The translations under genes and the position numbers were made by a program. From DSPP01 sp964607165 (lineage in GTDB: Bacteria > Zixibacteria > MSB-5A5 > DSPP01), in the NCBI GenBank assembly GCA_964607165.1, contig CAZSIT010000001.1, forward strand, positions 1 through 64,000: 64,000 nt of DNA. Direction: 5' to 3'. How positions within the stretch are numbered: position 1 is the stretch's first letter; every line of letters starts with the position of its first letter. Positions 1 through 8,746 of the stretch are shown here, piece after piece. Under the pieces are notes generated by a model. The model did not search any database, was not told the origin of the DNA, and worked only from the letters and a program-made list of their open reading frames with translations.

Positions 1-925
1 TGTTGCTGCCAGCATTGGCCACCGCCAAATCCAGCTTCCCATCCCCGTCCAAATCGGAAGCAAAAACAGAGAAAGGATAGGCTCCAGTCCAGTAGTCCGC
101 CTTGGCGGCAAAAGTCCCAACGCCCTCGTTCTTTAAGACCGAAACGGTGTTGCTACCAGCATTGGCCACCGCCAAATCCGGCTTCCCATCCCCGTCTAAA
201 TCGGCGGCAAAAACAGAGTAAGGATGGAACCCGGGCGCGTAGTCAACTTTGGCGGCAAAAGTCCCATCTCCGTTGTTTTTTAAGACCGAAACGGTGCTGG
301 CAAAATAATTGGCCACAGCCAAATCCAGCTTTCCATCCCCATCCAAATCGGCGGCAAAAATAGAGCGAGGATAGCTTCCGGCCGCGTAGTCAACTTTAGG
401 GGCAAAAGTCCCATCCCCATTGTTTTTTAAGACCGAAACGGTGCTGGCAAAATAATTGGCCACCGCCAAATCCAGCTTCCCATCCCCGTCCAAATCGGCG
501 GCAAAAACAGAGCGAAGATAGCTTTCGGTCGCGTAGTCAACCGGGGCGGCAAAAGTCCCATCCCCATTGTTTTTTAAGACCGAAACGGTGTTGCTGCCAG
601 CATTGGCCACCGCCAAATCCGGTTTCCCATCCCCGTCCAAATCGGCGGCAAAAACAGAGTAGGCACCGGCTCCGGCCGCATAGTCAATTTTAGGGGCAAA
701 AGTCCCATCGCCGTTGCTCTTTAAGACCGAAACGGTGTTGCTGCCAGTATTGGCTACCGCCAAATCTGGCTTCCCATCCCCATCTAAATCGGCGACGAAA
801 ACAGAGTAAGGGTTTACTCCCACGTCATAGCTTAGCCAGGTATCGAAGAGGGGCTGGAAAGCGGCCAGAGCCGCCGGAAAAAGAAACAGCCCAAGAATTG
901 CACAGCCAAATGTTCTCAACATCAT
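1..925 (-). CDS. Secreted FG-GAP/VCBS repeat protein (partial, 3' end outside window)
   Basis: The reading frame is open from an ATG at 925 to the window edge, so the C-terminus is missing. A GAGAGG ribosome binding site lies just upstream and a second ATG follows directly at 922. The first ~22 residues form a signal peptide (LGLFLFPAALA). The rest is a run of 49-residue units, each carrying the calcium-binding loop DLDGDGKPDLAVAN followed by TVSVLKNNGDGTFA, which is the FG-GAP/VCBS beta-propeller repeat. Such proteins are exported and often sit at the cell surface. Nothing visible gives a substrate. Five unit boundaries can be traced in the window. Confidence 0.85.
   Translation of the reverse strand, partial: MMLRTFGCAILGLFLFPAALAAFQPLFDTWLSYDVGVNPYSVFVADLDGDGKPDLAVANTGSNTVSVLKSNGDGTFAPKIDYAAGAGAYSVFAADLDGDGKPDLAVANAGSNTVSVLKNNGDGTFAAPVDYATESYLRSVFAADLDGDGKLDLAVANYFASTVSVLKNNGDGTFAPKVDYAAGSYPRSIFAADLDGDGKLDLAVANYFASTVSVLKNNGDGTFAAKVDYAPGFHPYSVFAADLDGDGKPDLAVANAGSNTVSVLKNEGVGTFAAKADYWTGAYPFSVFASDLDGDGKLDLAVANAGSN
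30..830 (-). repeat. Tandem 147-bp coding repeats (FG-GAP units)
   Basis: The motif aaaagtccca recurs at 110, 257, 404, 551 and 698, exactly 147 bp apart, with long stretches of near-identity between units (for example gccgatttggacgggg on the minus strand). The period equals 49 codons, so copy-number change keeps the frame. The near-identity at DNA level, including synonymous sites, suggests recent amplification or gene conversion. Confidence 0.9.
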
Positions 926-974
926 AAATACCTCTCTTCAGAACGTACTGTTTTTCGACTAACTTATCCGATAC

Positions 975-1003
975 AATTTATCCACCCTCCCGATTATTGT
1001 CAA
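975..1003 (-). promoter_or_regulatory. Sigma70-type promoter for the FG-GAP gene
   Basis: On the minus strand TTGACA (1003-998) is followed after 17 bp by TAAATT (980-975), about 50 bp upstream of the ATG at 925. The -35 box matches consensus exactly and the -10 box is fair. The rest of 926-1203 shows no convincing gene. Confidence 0.55.
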
Positions 1004-1203
1004 GCGGAATTTAGGCCTGTGAAAAGATTAACAAGAAAGCTGGCACTGGCGGTGGAAGGGGGGATAGACCAAAGGAAAAATAGCGGTAAGCGGTTTAATT
1101 TTCAAAAACCGGACTTCACCCGGGTACCCTTCACCTGTAAAGGAGAACTAAAAGGCAGCTTTTCACTTGAAATCTGGTTTGTTTCGCCTATTTTCCGACC
1201 GGT

Positions 1204-2061
1204 ATGAGTGAGCCGCTTTTAGGTGCACATATGTCGATTGCCGGAGGGGTTTTTAACGCCTTTTTGCATGGGCAGGCGGTGGGGTGCAACACGATTCAAA
1301 TTTTCGTCAAAAGTACCAACCAGTGGAAAGCCAAGCCGCTTGGGGCGGAAGAGGTGGAAAAGTATCATCAACTGCAAAAAGAAACCGGCATCGCCCCGGT
1401 GGTGGCGCACGACAGCTATCTGATTAACGTGGCTTCCCAGGATAAGGCCTTGTATGCCAAGTCGCGTGAGGCATTGAAAATCGAGGTAGAGCGCTGCCAG
1501 ACGCTCAAAATTCCATATTTGGTGATGCACCCCGGCTCGCATGTGGGGGCGGGGGAGAAAGTCGGCCTGGCCACCATCGCCCAGGCGTTAAATGAAATTT
1601 TTTCGGAGGTTGAGGATAAAGGGACCAAAATCGCCCTCGAAGCGACCGCCGGGCAGGGGTCGAATTTGGGATATAAGTTTGAACACTTGGCGGAGATTAT
1701 CTCCCAGGTAAAGCAGAACCATCGCTTGGCCGTTTGCTTGGACACCTGCCACATTTTCGCCGCCGGCTACGACATCAAGACCGCCGACGGGTATAAAAAC
1801 ACGATGGCGGAATTTGACAAAATTGTCGGTTTAAATCGACTGGCGGCTATACATTTTAATGATTCTAAAAAAGGTTTCGGCAGCCGGGTGGACCGACACG
1901 AACAGATCGGCAAAGGAGAAATCGGCAAAGAGCCGTTCGGTTTCTTTTTGAACGATTCTCGTTTAACAAATGTCCCCAAAATTCTGGAAACTCCCAAAGG
2001 GCCGGATTATGCCGAGGATAAAATAAATCTGAAGGTTCTGCGCTCCTTAATCAAGAAATAA
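1204..2061 (+). CDS. nfo: Deoxyribonuclease IV (AP endonuclease IV)
   Basis: This 285-residue TIM-barrel enzyme cleaves DNA 5' of abasic sites in base excision repair. All metal-binding stations of the Nfo family can be read in order: GAHMS near the N-terminus, VVAHDSYLIN, YLVMHPGSHVGAG, ALEATAGQGSNLGY, LDTCHIFAAGYD, IHFNDSK, the DRHEQIGKG loop and a final LETPKG. Length is normal. The ATG at 1204 has no clear Shine-Dalgarno, but LLGAHMS at the N-terminus matches the family, so a later start at 1231 is less likely. The stop codon overlaps the start of the next gene (TAATG, 2059-2063), suggesting coupled translation. Confidence 0.95.
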   Translation: MSEPLLGAHMSIAGGVFNAFLHGQAVGCNTIQIFVKSTNQWKAKPLGAEEVEKYHQLQKETGIAPVVAHDSYLINVASQDKALYAKSREALKIEVERCQTLKIPYLVMHPGSHVGAGEKVGLATIAQALNEIFSEVEDKGTKIALEATAGQGSNLGYKFEHLAEIISQVKQNHRLAVCLDTCHIFAAGYDIKTADGYKNTMAEFDKIVGLNRLAAIHFNDSKKGFGSRVDRHEQIGKGEIGKEPFGFFLNDSRLTNVPKILETPKGPDYAEDKINLKVLRSLIKK

Positions 2062-3998
2062 TGAAGAAATTTCTTTTCGGGGTATTTTTTCTTTTGGCCT
2101 CGAATCCCGTTTGGGGTCAGCCGCCTGCGAGCGTCCCCGCCAAAGCCGGCTTGTTTTTTAAATTCCAGTTGGACGTTTTTGAAGAGCGGGAAGGCCGGGT
2201 GGGGCTGGCCGATTCCCGCACTGTGGAACTTCCGGAAGGGGAGAAACGGGGTGTCTTTCTCGCCAACTTCACTTTGGATTTGACGGCCAGAAGAGCCGGC
2301 CAGCCTTCGGGCAATAAAGCGTCTCGCGCCAGCCGTCAAAAAGTGACTCTGGATTTTCAGTTGATCACCCTGCCGCCGGAAATTACCACGAAAAGCGGCG
2401 TAACCGCTTTGGACACCGGACAGGCCTTGCCCATTCCGGCCATTCCCGGCAAAAACGGAGGCAGCTATCGTTTGGCCGTCACGTATCAGGGAGTCGTGAG
2501 AAGACCGGTCGATTGCTCCTTTGAAGAATTAAAGTGGTACAGCGACCCTTCCGCCCGATATTCTTTTGGGTTTGTGCGCGCGAGTTGGGGGGATTTTCAC
2601 TGGAACCTGCTCCGCGACCGGGTGGAGGAGTTAACGGATTCCTTATCGAGAGTCTTTAATTTGGTTACTTCCCAAAGGCCCGAATACTACTTTGCCCCTT
2701 GTTTGATTTCCGACTGGGTCTGGGATGGACGCTTTTATTTTTCTTTGGAACCCTCCCGCCGCCGGGCGGTTTCGGTCTATTGCCGGGAGGCCAATTCCTT
2801 TGATCCCTGGGTGCCGAATCTTTTGCTTTTCTACTTAGTCTGGGGGCAGGCGCCCGCGCCCCTGGCGGAGGGGGCGGCGGCCTTTTTCGATTATCCCCAT
2901 TTTTTTGCACAGCAATATCTAAAAGAGGGGAAGTTGGACTCTCTCGCCCGTTTTATAACCAGCTACCGCTACCGGCAGCTGCCGCCGGAAAAAGCGCTTA
3001 TGGAAGCCGCTTCTTTTGTTCGTTTTTTGGTGGAGCAATATGGAGCCGGGGTATTTGAGAAACTGTATAGGGGTGCCACGGATTTGACGGTCAAAGCGGA
3101 TTTGCAAAAAACTTTCGGAAAAGACCTCGACTCTTTGGAAGCTGAATGGCGTCACCATCTGGGCGCGTTTATACCGGAAGCCGGTCCTTTGCGTAAATTG
3201 GCGCAGGAAGATTTTTGGAACTATCGCTTTCGCGATGCCCTGGAGCTTTATTTAAAGGCTATGGCTTTAGATACTTTTCCCCGAGCCGGGGATTATGAAG
3301 ACATCGCCACCCAGTATTACAATCTGGGGCGTTACGACAGCGCCTTAACGTTCTATGAAAAAGTGTATGGCGCCGACTCAAACAATTGGGAACGGGCCTA
3401 TGTCGTTGGGAATTTTTTTCTTTTGAAAGACGACACCGCTCGCGCAAAGCTCTATTATCAAAAAATGCTGGATTTGGACAGCTCCGCCGCCGACGGCCTG
3501 GCGCGGGAGGGGACTTATTTTTTTGAGTCCGGCGACTTTTTTAAGGCCGAATCGCTGTACCGGTTGGCCCTCAAAAAAAGAACCCGTCCCAATGATTTGG
3601 CGGAGTTGAATCTCAACTTGGGTTACATTGCCTATCGATTGAAGGGAGATTTTACAAAAGGGAACGAGTACTTGAATGCGGCTTGGGGTTTTTATCGCAA
3701 GGTTCGCAGCGAAGCGCCGGGCGTGCCCTACCCCTACTGGCGTTTGGGCGAACTCTTCCTGTATAAAAATATGCCCGACTCGGCGGAGGCTAATCTGAAG
3801 TTTGCCGTCTTTTTGGAAACGCGCCCGTATTATCTGGCCAAGCTTTTTATACGTTTGGGTAATTTGTTCGATGTGTTCAATCAACGCCGAAAGGCTTTGG
3901 AATATTATCAACAGGTTCTAAAGCTGCCGGCCGCACCCTTGGACCGACGCCGGGCACAAGCCTATCTGAAAAAGCCATTCCGTTTATCGGCCAGCTAA
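2061..3998 (+). CDS. Exported TPR protein with degenerate gluzincin (peptidase MA-like) domain
   Basis: The protein has 645 residues and begins with a signal peptide (MKKFLFGVFFLLASNPVWG). Residues ~165-370 resemble the bacterial peptidase MA fold: LLRDRVEELTDSLSRVF, then a region ending PAPLAEGAAAFF that corresponds to the downstream glutamate helix, then AEWRHHL. The position where HExxH is expected reads YLVWG, so zinc binding and catalysis look lost. Residues ~375-640 are tetratricopeptide repeats (AMALDTFPRAGDYEDIATQYYNLG, SALTFYEKVYG, KALEYYQQVL). The likely role is a periplasmic scaffold. The fold call is inferred from pattern; the TPR part is firm. It sits 3 bp before the next gene. 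Confidence 0.7.
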   Translation: MKKFLFGVFFLLASNPVWGQPPASVPAKAGLFFKFQLDVFEEREGRVGLADSRTVELPEGEKRGVFLANFTLDLTARRAGQPSGNKASRASRQKVTLDFQLITLPPEITTKSGVTALDTGQALPIPAIPGKNGGSYRLAVTYQGVVRRPVDCSFEELKWYSDPSARYSFGFVRASWGDFHWNLLRDRVEELTDSLSRVFNLVTSQRPEYYFAPCLISDWVWDGRFYFSLEPSRRRAVSVYCREANSFDPWVPNLLLFYLVWGQAPAPLAEGAAAFFDYPHFFAQQYLKEGKLDSLARFITSYRYRQLPPEKALMEAASFVRFLVEQYGAGVFEKLYRGATDLTVKADLQKTFGKDLDSLEAEWRHHLGAFIPEAGPLRKLAQEDFWNYRFRDALELYLKAMALDTFPRAGDYEDIATQYYNLGRYDSALTFYEKVYGADSNNWERAYVVGNFFLLKDDTARAKLYYQKMLDLDSSAADGLAREGTYFFESGDFFKAESLYRLALKKRTRPNDLAELNLNLGYIAYRLKGDFTKGNEYLNAAWGFYRKVRSEAPGVPYPYWRLGELFLYKNMPDSAEANLKFAVFLETRPYYLAKLFIRLGNLFDVFNQRRKALEYYQQVLKLPAAPLDRRRAQAYLKKPFRLSAS

Positions 3999-4001
3999 AC
4001 G

Positions 4002-6059
4002 ATGTTCAATTTTTTAAATCCCTCATTTCTTTTTCTTCTGCCTTTTTCGGCCATCCCGTTTCTCATTCATTTTCTTAACCGCCGCCGCGCCGACAAAATT
4101 TATTTTTCTTCGTTGGTTTTTTTGAAAGGCTTGGAGAAAACCCGCCTGCGCAGGATTCAATTGAAACAGTTGTTGCTTTTGCTCATTCGCACGCTCGTTA
4201 TTTTGGCCGTGGTTATGGCTTTTGCCCGCCCGGCCTGGCGGCCGGCGGGAGCCGAGCCGGGTGGCGGAAGAACCTCGGCGGTTTTGGTATTGGACAATGG
4301 TTACCGCGCCGGAGAGCTTACCAAGGAGGGGGTGGTTTGGGAGCGGGCCAAAGAGGCAGGACGGGAAGTCTTATCCCTTCTGAAAGATGGGGATGAAGTC
4401 AACCTCCTGCTAACCTCCCAACCAGATGACGAAACTAGTCTTAGGCACGATTTGGGAGCCGAAGAAGAAAAATTGGAAAAAGCGGAGATCTCCTTCTATC
4501 CGGGAGCGGTTTTTCCTTTGTTAGAGAAGGCGCACGGTTTGGTTTCGGCCTCGCACAATCCCAATCGGGAGATTTTTCTTTTCTCGGACGGCCGCTTTCC
4601 GGTGGGCCGCTTGGCATCAGCTTCCGAGAAAAAGGGAAAACTCTTTTGGCTGAAGCCGAATCTTGAAGAAAGCGACAACCGCGCGCTAACCTCTTTTCGC
4701 TTCGCCGACCCGGTTTTGGCCCCGAATTTGCCTTTGCGGGTCGAGGCGGAGGTCTTTAATCAGAAAAAATCGACCGCTTCCGCGGTTCTGGTCAGCCTGT
4801 TTTTGGACGGAAAAAAGGTAAACCAGAAAGCGGTGGACCTGCCGGCCTTGGAGAAGAAGAAAGTCGTGCTGGAGGGAACGGTTTTTTCTTCCGGCTGGCA
4901 TTCGGGCTTTTTGGATTTGCCGGACGACGACCTTTTGACCGATAACCGATTGTACTTTTCTTTTTACCTTCGGCCAAAACTGCGCGTGCTATTGGCTTCC
5001 GAGCAGCCGGGATATTGGGACGGGGCGGAGTTGGCTTTGAATACCAAAGGGAGCCAGGAAAGCTGGTTTGAAACCGAGCGGGCAAAAATTTCCCTTCTTT
5101 CAAGACTGGATTGGTCAAAATTCGACGCCGCTTTGGTTGCGCTGCCGGAAAAATTTGATTTTGGCTGGTGGGAAAGAATTCTGCGATTTGCCGGGGATGG
5201 GGGAGGAATCCTCTTGGCGCCGGAGAAGGGCCTGGAAAGCTATCCCGCTTCGATCTTGGAGCAGCCGGTCGGCTTGCGCTTGGAAAAAAATCTTTCTGCC
5301 GGTTCGGACGCTTTCTATTCCTTCCGCCCGGAGGTTTCCCATCCACTTTTTTCCTTCGCCACTGGAACTAAAAGTTTGCCAGTTCTCAAGTTTTACTCCT
5401 ACTATCAGGCGAAAACGGGAGGAGAAGCAACGGTTTTGGCCCGTTTCGCCGCCGGCGGGGCCGCTTTGGTCGAAAAGAAAGCCTCAAAGGGGAAAATTCT
5501 TTTTTCGACGGCCGGTTTGAACCGCCAGAACACCGACTTATACTTTCATGCATTCGCCGTGCCTTTCTTCTTTCGAGCGGCGCAGTATCTGGCCAGCAGC
5601 TCGCAGGCGCCGTCCGATTTCAAAGTGGGGGAACGGGTATTTTTTTCGCCTCCAATTTTTCCAAAGAGGTTTCCGCTTAGACTCTTACCGCCCGATAGCT
5701 CTGCTTCGGAAATTAGCCTTTCCGGAAAACGGGAAGGATACTTGGACCTGGGGATTTTAAACCAGCCCGGAATCTACCGGCTCTATGAAGATTCCGCCGT
5801 GGTGGGGTTGGTGGCCGTAAACGTGGATGCGCGGAACTCTTCTCTGCCGCCGCTGACCGCTGAACAGTTGGAAGAGGCCCTGCCGGGATTTGAGGTTAAA
5901 GAAATTCCCTTGGGCGAAAAGATAGAACCGATTGTCCGCCGAAGCCGCACCGGCCGGGAACTCTGGAAACTTTTGGCCTTTGTTTGTCTCGGCCTTTTAG
6001 CCTGTGAAATGGCGGTTGTGCGCTGGGGCGAAAAGCCGGCAGCGGCGCCGATAGAGTAG
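4002..6059 (+). CDS. BatA-type membrane protein
   Basis: The N-terminus is the typical BatA/aerotolerance-regulator double-membrane region: FLNPSFLFLLPFSAIPFLIHFLNRRR, a basic stretch ending KTRLRRIQLKQLLLLLIRT, a second helix, then FARPAW. A large extracytoplasmic part (~80-655) follows with von Willebrand-like elements (VLVLDNGYRAG, EIFLFSDGRF), and a last helix near residues 657-675 anchors the end (LLAFVCLGLLACEM). At 685 residues it resembles the long BatA-domain proteins of the FCB group rather than BatA alone. The MIDAS motif is not intact. No MoxR or other Bat genes are in the window, so the partner is unknown. Confidence 0.75.
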   Translation: MFNFLNPSFLFLLPFSAIPFLIHFLNRRRADKIYFSSLVFLKGLEKTRLRRIQLKQLLLLLIRTLVILAVVMAFARPAWRPAGAEPGGGRTSAVLVLDNGYRAGELTKEGVVWERAKEAGREVLSLLKDGDEVNLLLTSQPDDETSLRHDLGAEEEKLEKAEISFYPGAVFPLLEKAHGLVSASHNPNREIFLFSDGRFPVGRLASASEKKGKLFWLKPNLEESDNRALTSFRFADPVLAPNLPLRVEAEVFNQKKSTASAVLVSLFLDGKKVNQKAVDLPALEKKKVVLEGTVFSSGWHSGFLDLPDDDLLTDNRLYFSFYLRPKLRVLLASEQPGYWDGAELALNTKGSQESWFETERAKISLLSRLDWSKFDAALVALPEKFDFGWWERILRFAGDGGGILLAPEKGLESYPASILEQPVGLRLEKNLSAGSDAFYSFRPEVSHPLFSFATGTKSLPVLKFYSYYQAKTGGEATVLARFAAGGAALVEKKASKGKILFSTAGLNRQNTDLYFHAFAVPFFFRAAQYLASSSQAPSDFKVGERVFFSPPIFPKRFPLRLLPPDSSASEISLSGKREGYLDLGILNQPGIYRLYEDSAVVGLVAVNVDARNSSLPPLTAEQLEEALPGFEVKEIPLGEKIEPIVRRSRTGRELWKLLAFVCLGLLACEMAVVRWGEKPAAAPIE

Positions 6060-6060
6060 C

Positions 6061-6101
6061 GGAAGGCTTTAGCCTTCCACGGGGGAAACCTAAAGGTTTC
6101 C
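6061..6101. repeat. Pair of 18-bp palindromes (REP-like)
   Basis: GGAAGGCT-TT-AGCCTTCC (6061-6078) and GGAAACCT-AA-AGGTTTCC (6084-6101) are two perfect 8-2-8 hairpins separated by 5 bp, starting directly after the BatA-type stop codon. They have no T-tract, so a classic terminator is unlikely. They resemble the palindromes in 40.5-41.2 kb in design. The rest of the gap to 6249 shows nothing else. Confidence 0.7.
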
Positions 6102-6249
6102 GATGCGCCAAAAAATCCTACGGTTAGTCATTCAGGACGTGGCGAAAAATCTCGCCTTTGCTATTACCACAGATGTCTCGCTTCATCCACCGTGACCGAA
6201 AAGAGAATTTCGAGTTTCGTTTTCCCTCCGCTTCGCTTATTTTTCCCCC

Positions 6250-6846
6250 GTGCCCAAGCCCACTCTCTTCGCCCTCAACGGCAGCCCGGTGCCTGGTTCT
6301 TCGACTGAAATTCTTCTCAAAGAATTTTGCCGGGGAGCCAAAACTGTTGGTTTTAGGGTTGAATGGGTCGATTTGAACAAAAAGAAAATAATGCCCTGCC
6401 AGAGCTGTGGAGAATCGCCGGAGCCGCACCTTTGCTTTTTCGACGACGATATGACCCCTATCTACGAAAAATTTTTGGCCTGCCGGCTTGTGGCTGTGGC
6501 CTCTCCCATGTATTTCGACTCCGTTTCCGCCCAGACCAAACTCTTCATCGACCGGATGAACTGCGTTAGGCCTGTGTCCGCAAAAAAAAGCGGAAAGACC
6601 TATCTTAAGAAAAGGAAATTAGGCAATCGGGGCGGCTTCGTAATCCTGGTTGGCGGCGACGAGCCGAAATTTCAAGGGGCTTTGTGGGTGGTGAAAGGTT
6701 TTTACATCTGGGCCGGTGCCCAGCCGGAAGGCCATTTACTTTACACGCAGGAAAGCTTTGAAACGGGGGCGGTTAAAAAAAATAAAGAAACTTTAAAAGA
6801 AGCTTTTGAGCAGGGAAGGAAGCTGGCGCTAAAATGGAAAAAGTAG
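6250..6846 (+). CDS. Flavodoxin-fold NAD(P)H-dependent oxidoreductase (iron-sulfur flavoprotein-like)
   Basis: This 198-residue protein has the FMN-binding opening of the NADPH-dependent FMN reductase family (ALNGSPVPGSSTE), a cysteine cluster MPCQSCGESPEPHLC around residues 45-60, and the FMN-contacting ASPMYFDSVSAQTKLFIDRM. It probably carries FMN and transfers electrons or reduces quinones or aromatic compounds in the cytoplasm; the substrate cannot be read. The cysteines resemble the compact motif of iron-sulfur flavoproteins, so a cluster is possible. The start is GTG at 6250 with no clear ribosome binding site. Three residues after the P-loop-like motif fit the family well. Confidence 0.8.
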   Translation: MPKPTLFALNGSPVPGSSTEILLKEFCRGAKTVGFRVEWVDLNKKKIMPCQSCGESPEPHLCFFDDDMTPIYEKFLACRLVAVASPMYFDSVSAQTKLFIDRMNCVRPVSAKKSGKTYLKKRKLGNRGGFVILVGGDEPKFQGALWVVKGFYIWAGAQPEGHLLYTQESFETGAVKKNKETLKEAFEQGRKLALKWKK

Positions 6847-6860
6847 GGGCTGTGGTGATT

Positions 6861-7241
6861 CTACGATTCTTGATTTCCGGCCAGTTCATCTTCCGGAATA
6901 ATCTGCAAGGCAATCTGTTCGGCTTCCTCCAGCGAATCCTCGGGCACCAGGACCGCCGTGGGAGCCGCCGGATTGGGTGAGGTTACATATTGAAATCCAA
7001 AATAAGCGGCGCCGATTCCGGAGGTTTTAACCAAAGCGGGAATTCCCTCGTTGTCCAAAGCCTCGCGCAGCATTTCGGCATAGAGTTGACTTATATTCCG
7101 GCGGAGAGGCACAAAGCGGCGGTTGGGATTTTCTTCGTGCAGGTCCTCTTCGGCAGACGGGTGAGTTTCCAGGAGAGTTCCGCATTCCATGCATTCCTCC
7201 CGGCCTTCCGGGTACTCCGTTTTACATCGTGGACAAAACAT
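6861..7241 (-). CDS. Zinc-ribbon DUF2007 protein
   Basis: The 126-residue protein begins with a rubredoxin-like zinc ribbon, CPRCKTEYPEGREECMECG (two CxxC pairs), followed by an acidic linker and a DUF2007 domain (AEMLREALDNEGIPALVKTSG ... TAVLVPEDSLEEAEQI). DUF2007 proteins are proposed signal-transducing or PII-like small-domain proteins, and their biochemical role is not established. A good AAAGGAG ribosome binding site precedes the ATG at 7241. It is convergent with the flavoprotein gene and divergent from the yggS-type gene. Confidence 0.8.
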   Translation of the reverse strand: MFCPRCKTEYPEGREECMECGTLLETHPSAEEDLHEENPNRRFVPLRRNISQLYAEMLREALDNEGIPALVKTSGIGAAYFGFQYVTSPNPAAPTAVLVPEDSLEEAEQIALQIIPEDELAGNQES

Positions 7242-7364
7242 CTACGCTCCTTTCTTAGCCTCATTTAATGATACGCAGGGAAGGCAAAAAAGCAACAGGC
7301 AAAGTTTTTTCCGAGGGAAATAGGGGTTGATTTTTCCCTTCGGGCTGGCTATCCTTTTAGGCTA

Positions 7365-8087
7365 ATGATTTTCACTCCGAGCTTGGGGGAGGTGCTGGAG
7401 GCCGCCTGCCAGAAAATTGTGGAGGCCCAAAATAAGTCGGGACGAAAACAGGGAGTAAAAATCGTGGCCGTAACCAAAGGCGTTGAAACCAAACGAATGC
7501 TGGAAGCGATGGATATAGGGCTGGCAACCTTTGGCGAAAACCGATTGCAAGAAGCCCTGCCGAAAATCGAAGTGCTGGGAAAGAAAGCAAGCTGGAGAAT
7601 GATTGGACATTTGCAGACCAACAAAGTGAAAAAAGCGGTGGAGGTTTTCGACAACATCGACTCGGTCGATTCGTTCAAGCTGGCCGCCGATATTTCGGCA
7701 GCGGCAAAAGCGAAAAATAAAGAAATGCCTACCTTGTTAGAGGTAAACACTTCCGGTGAAGGTTCCAAATACGGCTTGCCACCGGAGAAAACCATTGAAG
7801 AAGCCAAAAAAATCGCCGCTTTGAAAAATCTTTCCGTGGACGGTTTGATGACCATCGGACCTTTGACGGGAGACGAAAAAAAACAGCGCGCCGCCTTCGC
7901 TTTGCTCCGCGAGCTTTTCGAAGAAATCGAACGGCGCAAGATTTTCGGCACCCTCTTTCGGCATCTTTCGATGGGGATGTCGGCCGATTATCCAATAGCC
8001 GTGGAAGAAGGAGCGACGATGGTGCGGTTGGGGAGGGCGTTGTTCGGCCCAAGGGCGGAAACTCAAAAACTTACGAGAAAAGTATGA
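7365..8087 (+). CDS. YggS/PROSC-type pyridoxal phosphate homeostasis protein
   Basis: This 240-residue single-domain TIM barrel holds PLP and controls vitamin B6 and amino-acid balance; it has no established enzymatic reaction. Family marks are AVTKGVETKRM with the PLP lysine, FGENRLQEALPK, WRMIGHLQTNKVKKAVE, ANTSGEG-like EVNTSGEGSKYGL, and LSMGMSADYPIAVEEGATMVRLGRALFG near the C-terminus, which binds the phosphate. In many bacteria this gene lies beside divIVA, as it does here (next gene 64 bp downstream). A weak TTGATT-N17-TATCCT sits at 7327-7355, very close to the ATG. Confidence 0.93.
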   Translation: MIFTPSLGEVLEAACQKIVEAQNKSGRKQGVKIVAVTKGVETKRMLEAMDIGLATFGENRLQEALPKIEVLGKKASWRMIGHLQTNKVKKAVEVFDNIDSVDSFKLAADISAAAKAKNKEMPTLLEVNTSGEGSKYGLPPEKTIEEAKKIAALKNLSVDGLMTIGPLTGDEKKQRAAFALLRELFEEIERRKIFGTLFRHLSMGMSADYPIAVEEGATMVRLGRALFGPRAETQKLTRKV

Positions 8088-8151
8088 AGATAAAACCTTC
8101 GATAGACTCAGGGTTAAATCTCTCGACCAACTCAAGATTTAAGGAGGTTAT

Positions 8152-8745
8152 ATGCCACTAACGGCGGTAGATTTGCGCTCCATTGAATTTCCAAAAAAAT
8201 TTCGCGGCTACGACCGGCAGGAGGTGGACTCGTTTTTTCGAACTCTGGCCAACGAACTCGAAGAAAAAGACCGCGAACTGGCCCAGCTCCGCTCGCGAAC
8301 GCTGCAGTTGGATGCGGAATTAAAGGAGTTCCGCGGGCTGGAGGCCTCCCTGCAGGAGGTTTTAATGTCCGCCCAGAAAACGGCCGAAGACACTCGCAAC
8401 AATTCCTTAAAAGAAGCGGAGCTGCTGCTACGCGAAGCGCAGTTGAAAGCGGAGGAGCTGATTCACAAAACGCAGGATAGCCTGGCGGACGTAAAGCGAG
8501 AGCTGGTCGAGTTGTATCAGTTAAAGTCGAACTACGTTTTGCAATTCCGTTCGGTGCTGGATACCCATCGAACTGTATTGGAAGAATTGGAAAAATCGCA
8601 AGAAGGCGCCAAACATTTGCGTTTTATCCGCCGCGCCGATGCGGCCGAATTGCAGGTTAACCGCGCCGCCGAACCGGTGGAAGAAATGCGTCAGAAGTTG
8701 GAAGGCCTGCCCGAGCCAAGCTCGAAGCGCGGCCAGGGAGAATAG
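8152..8745 (+). CDS. divIVA: DivIVA-domain protein
   Basis: The 197-residue protein opens with the DivIVA membrane-binding and coiled-coil head: LTAVDLRSIEFPKKFRGYD, then RQEVDSFFRTLANELEE. Long coiled coils follow (residues ~30-150) and a loose acidic tail. DivIVA proteins bind curved membrane and recruit cell-pole, septum or wall-synthesis partners. Genuine DivIVA-like proteins are best known from Gram-positives but also occur in Deltaproteobacteria and candidate phyla. An AAGGAGG ribosome binding site lies 5 bp before the ATG. The pairing with a yggS-type gene upstream is a conserved arrangement. Confidence 0.88.
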   Translation: MPLTAVDLRSIEFPKKFRGYDRQEVDSFFRTLANELEEKDRELAQLRSRTLQLDAELKEFRGLEASLQEVLMSAQKTAEDTRNNSLKEAELLLREAQLKAEELIHKTQDSLADVKRELVELYQLKSNYVLQFRSVLDTHRTVLEELEKSQEGAKHLRFIRRADAAELQVNRAAEPVEEMRQKLEGLPEPSSKRGQGE

Positions 8746-8746
8746 T

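Noticed and set aside
30..830. Regularly spaced repeats as a CRISPR array
   Set aside because: The 147-bp units are coding, without spacers; they encode FG-GAP repeats.
1019..1207. Open frame of 62 codons before nfo
   Set aside because: GTG start without ribosome binding site, no family, and it overlaps the start of nfo.
7327..7355. TTGATT-N17-TATCCT as the promoter of the YggS-type gene
   Set aside because: It is only 10 bp from the ATG and the -10 box is weak; noted in the gene entry only.
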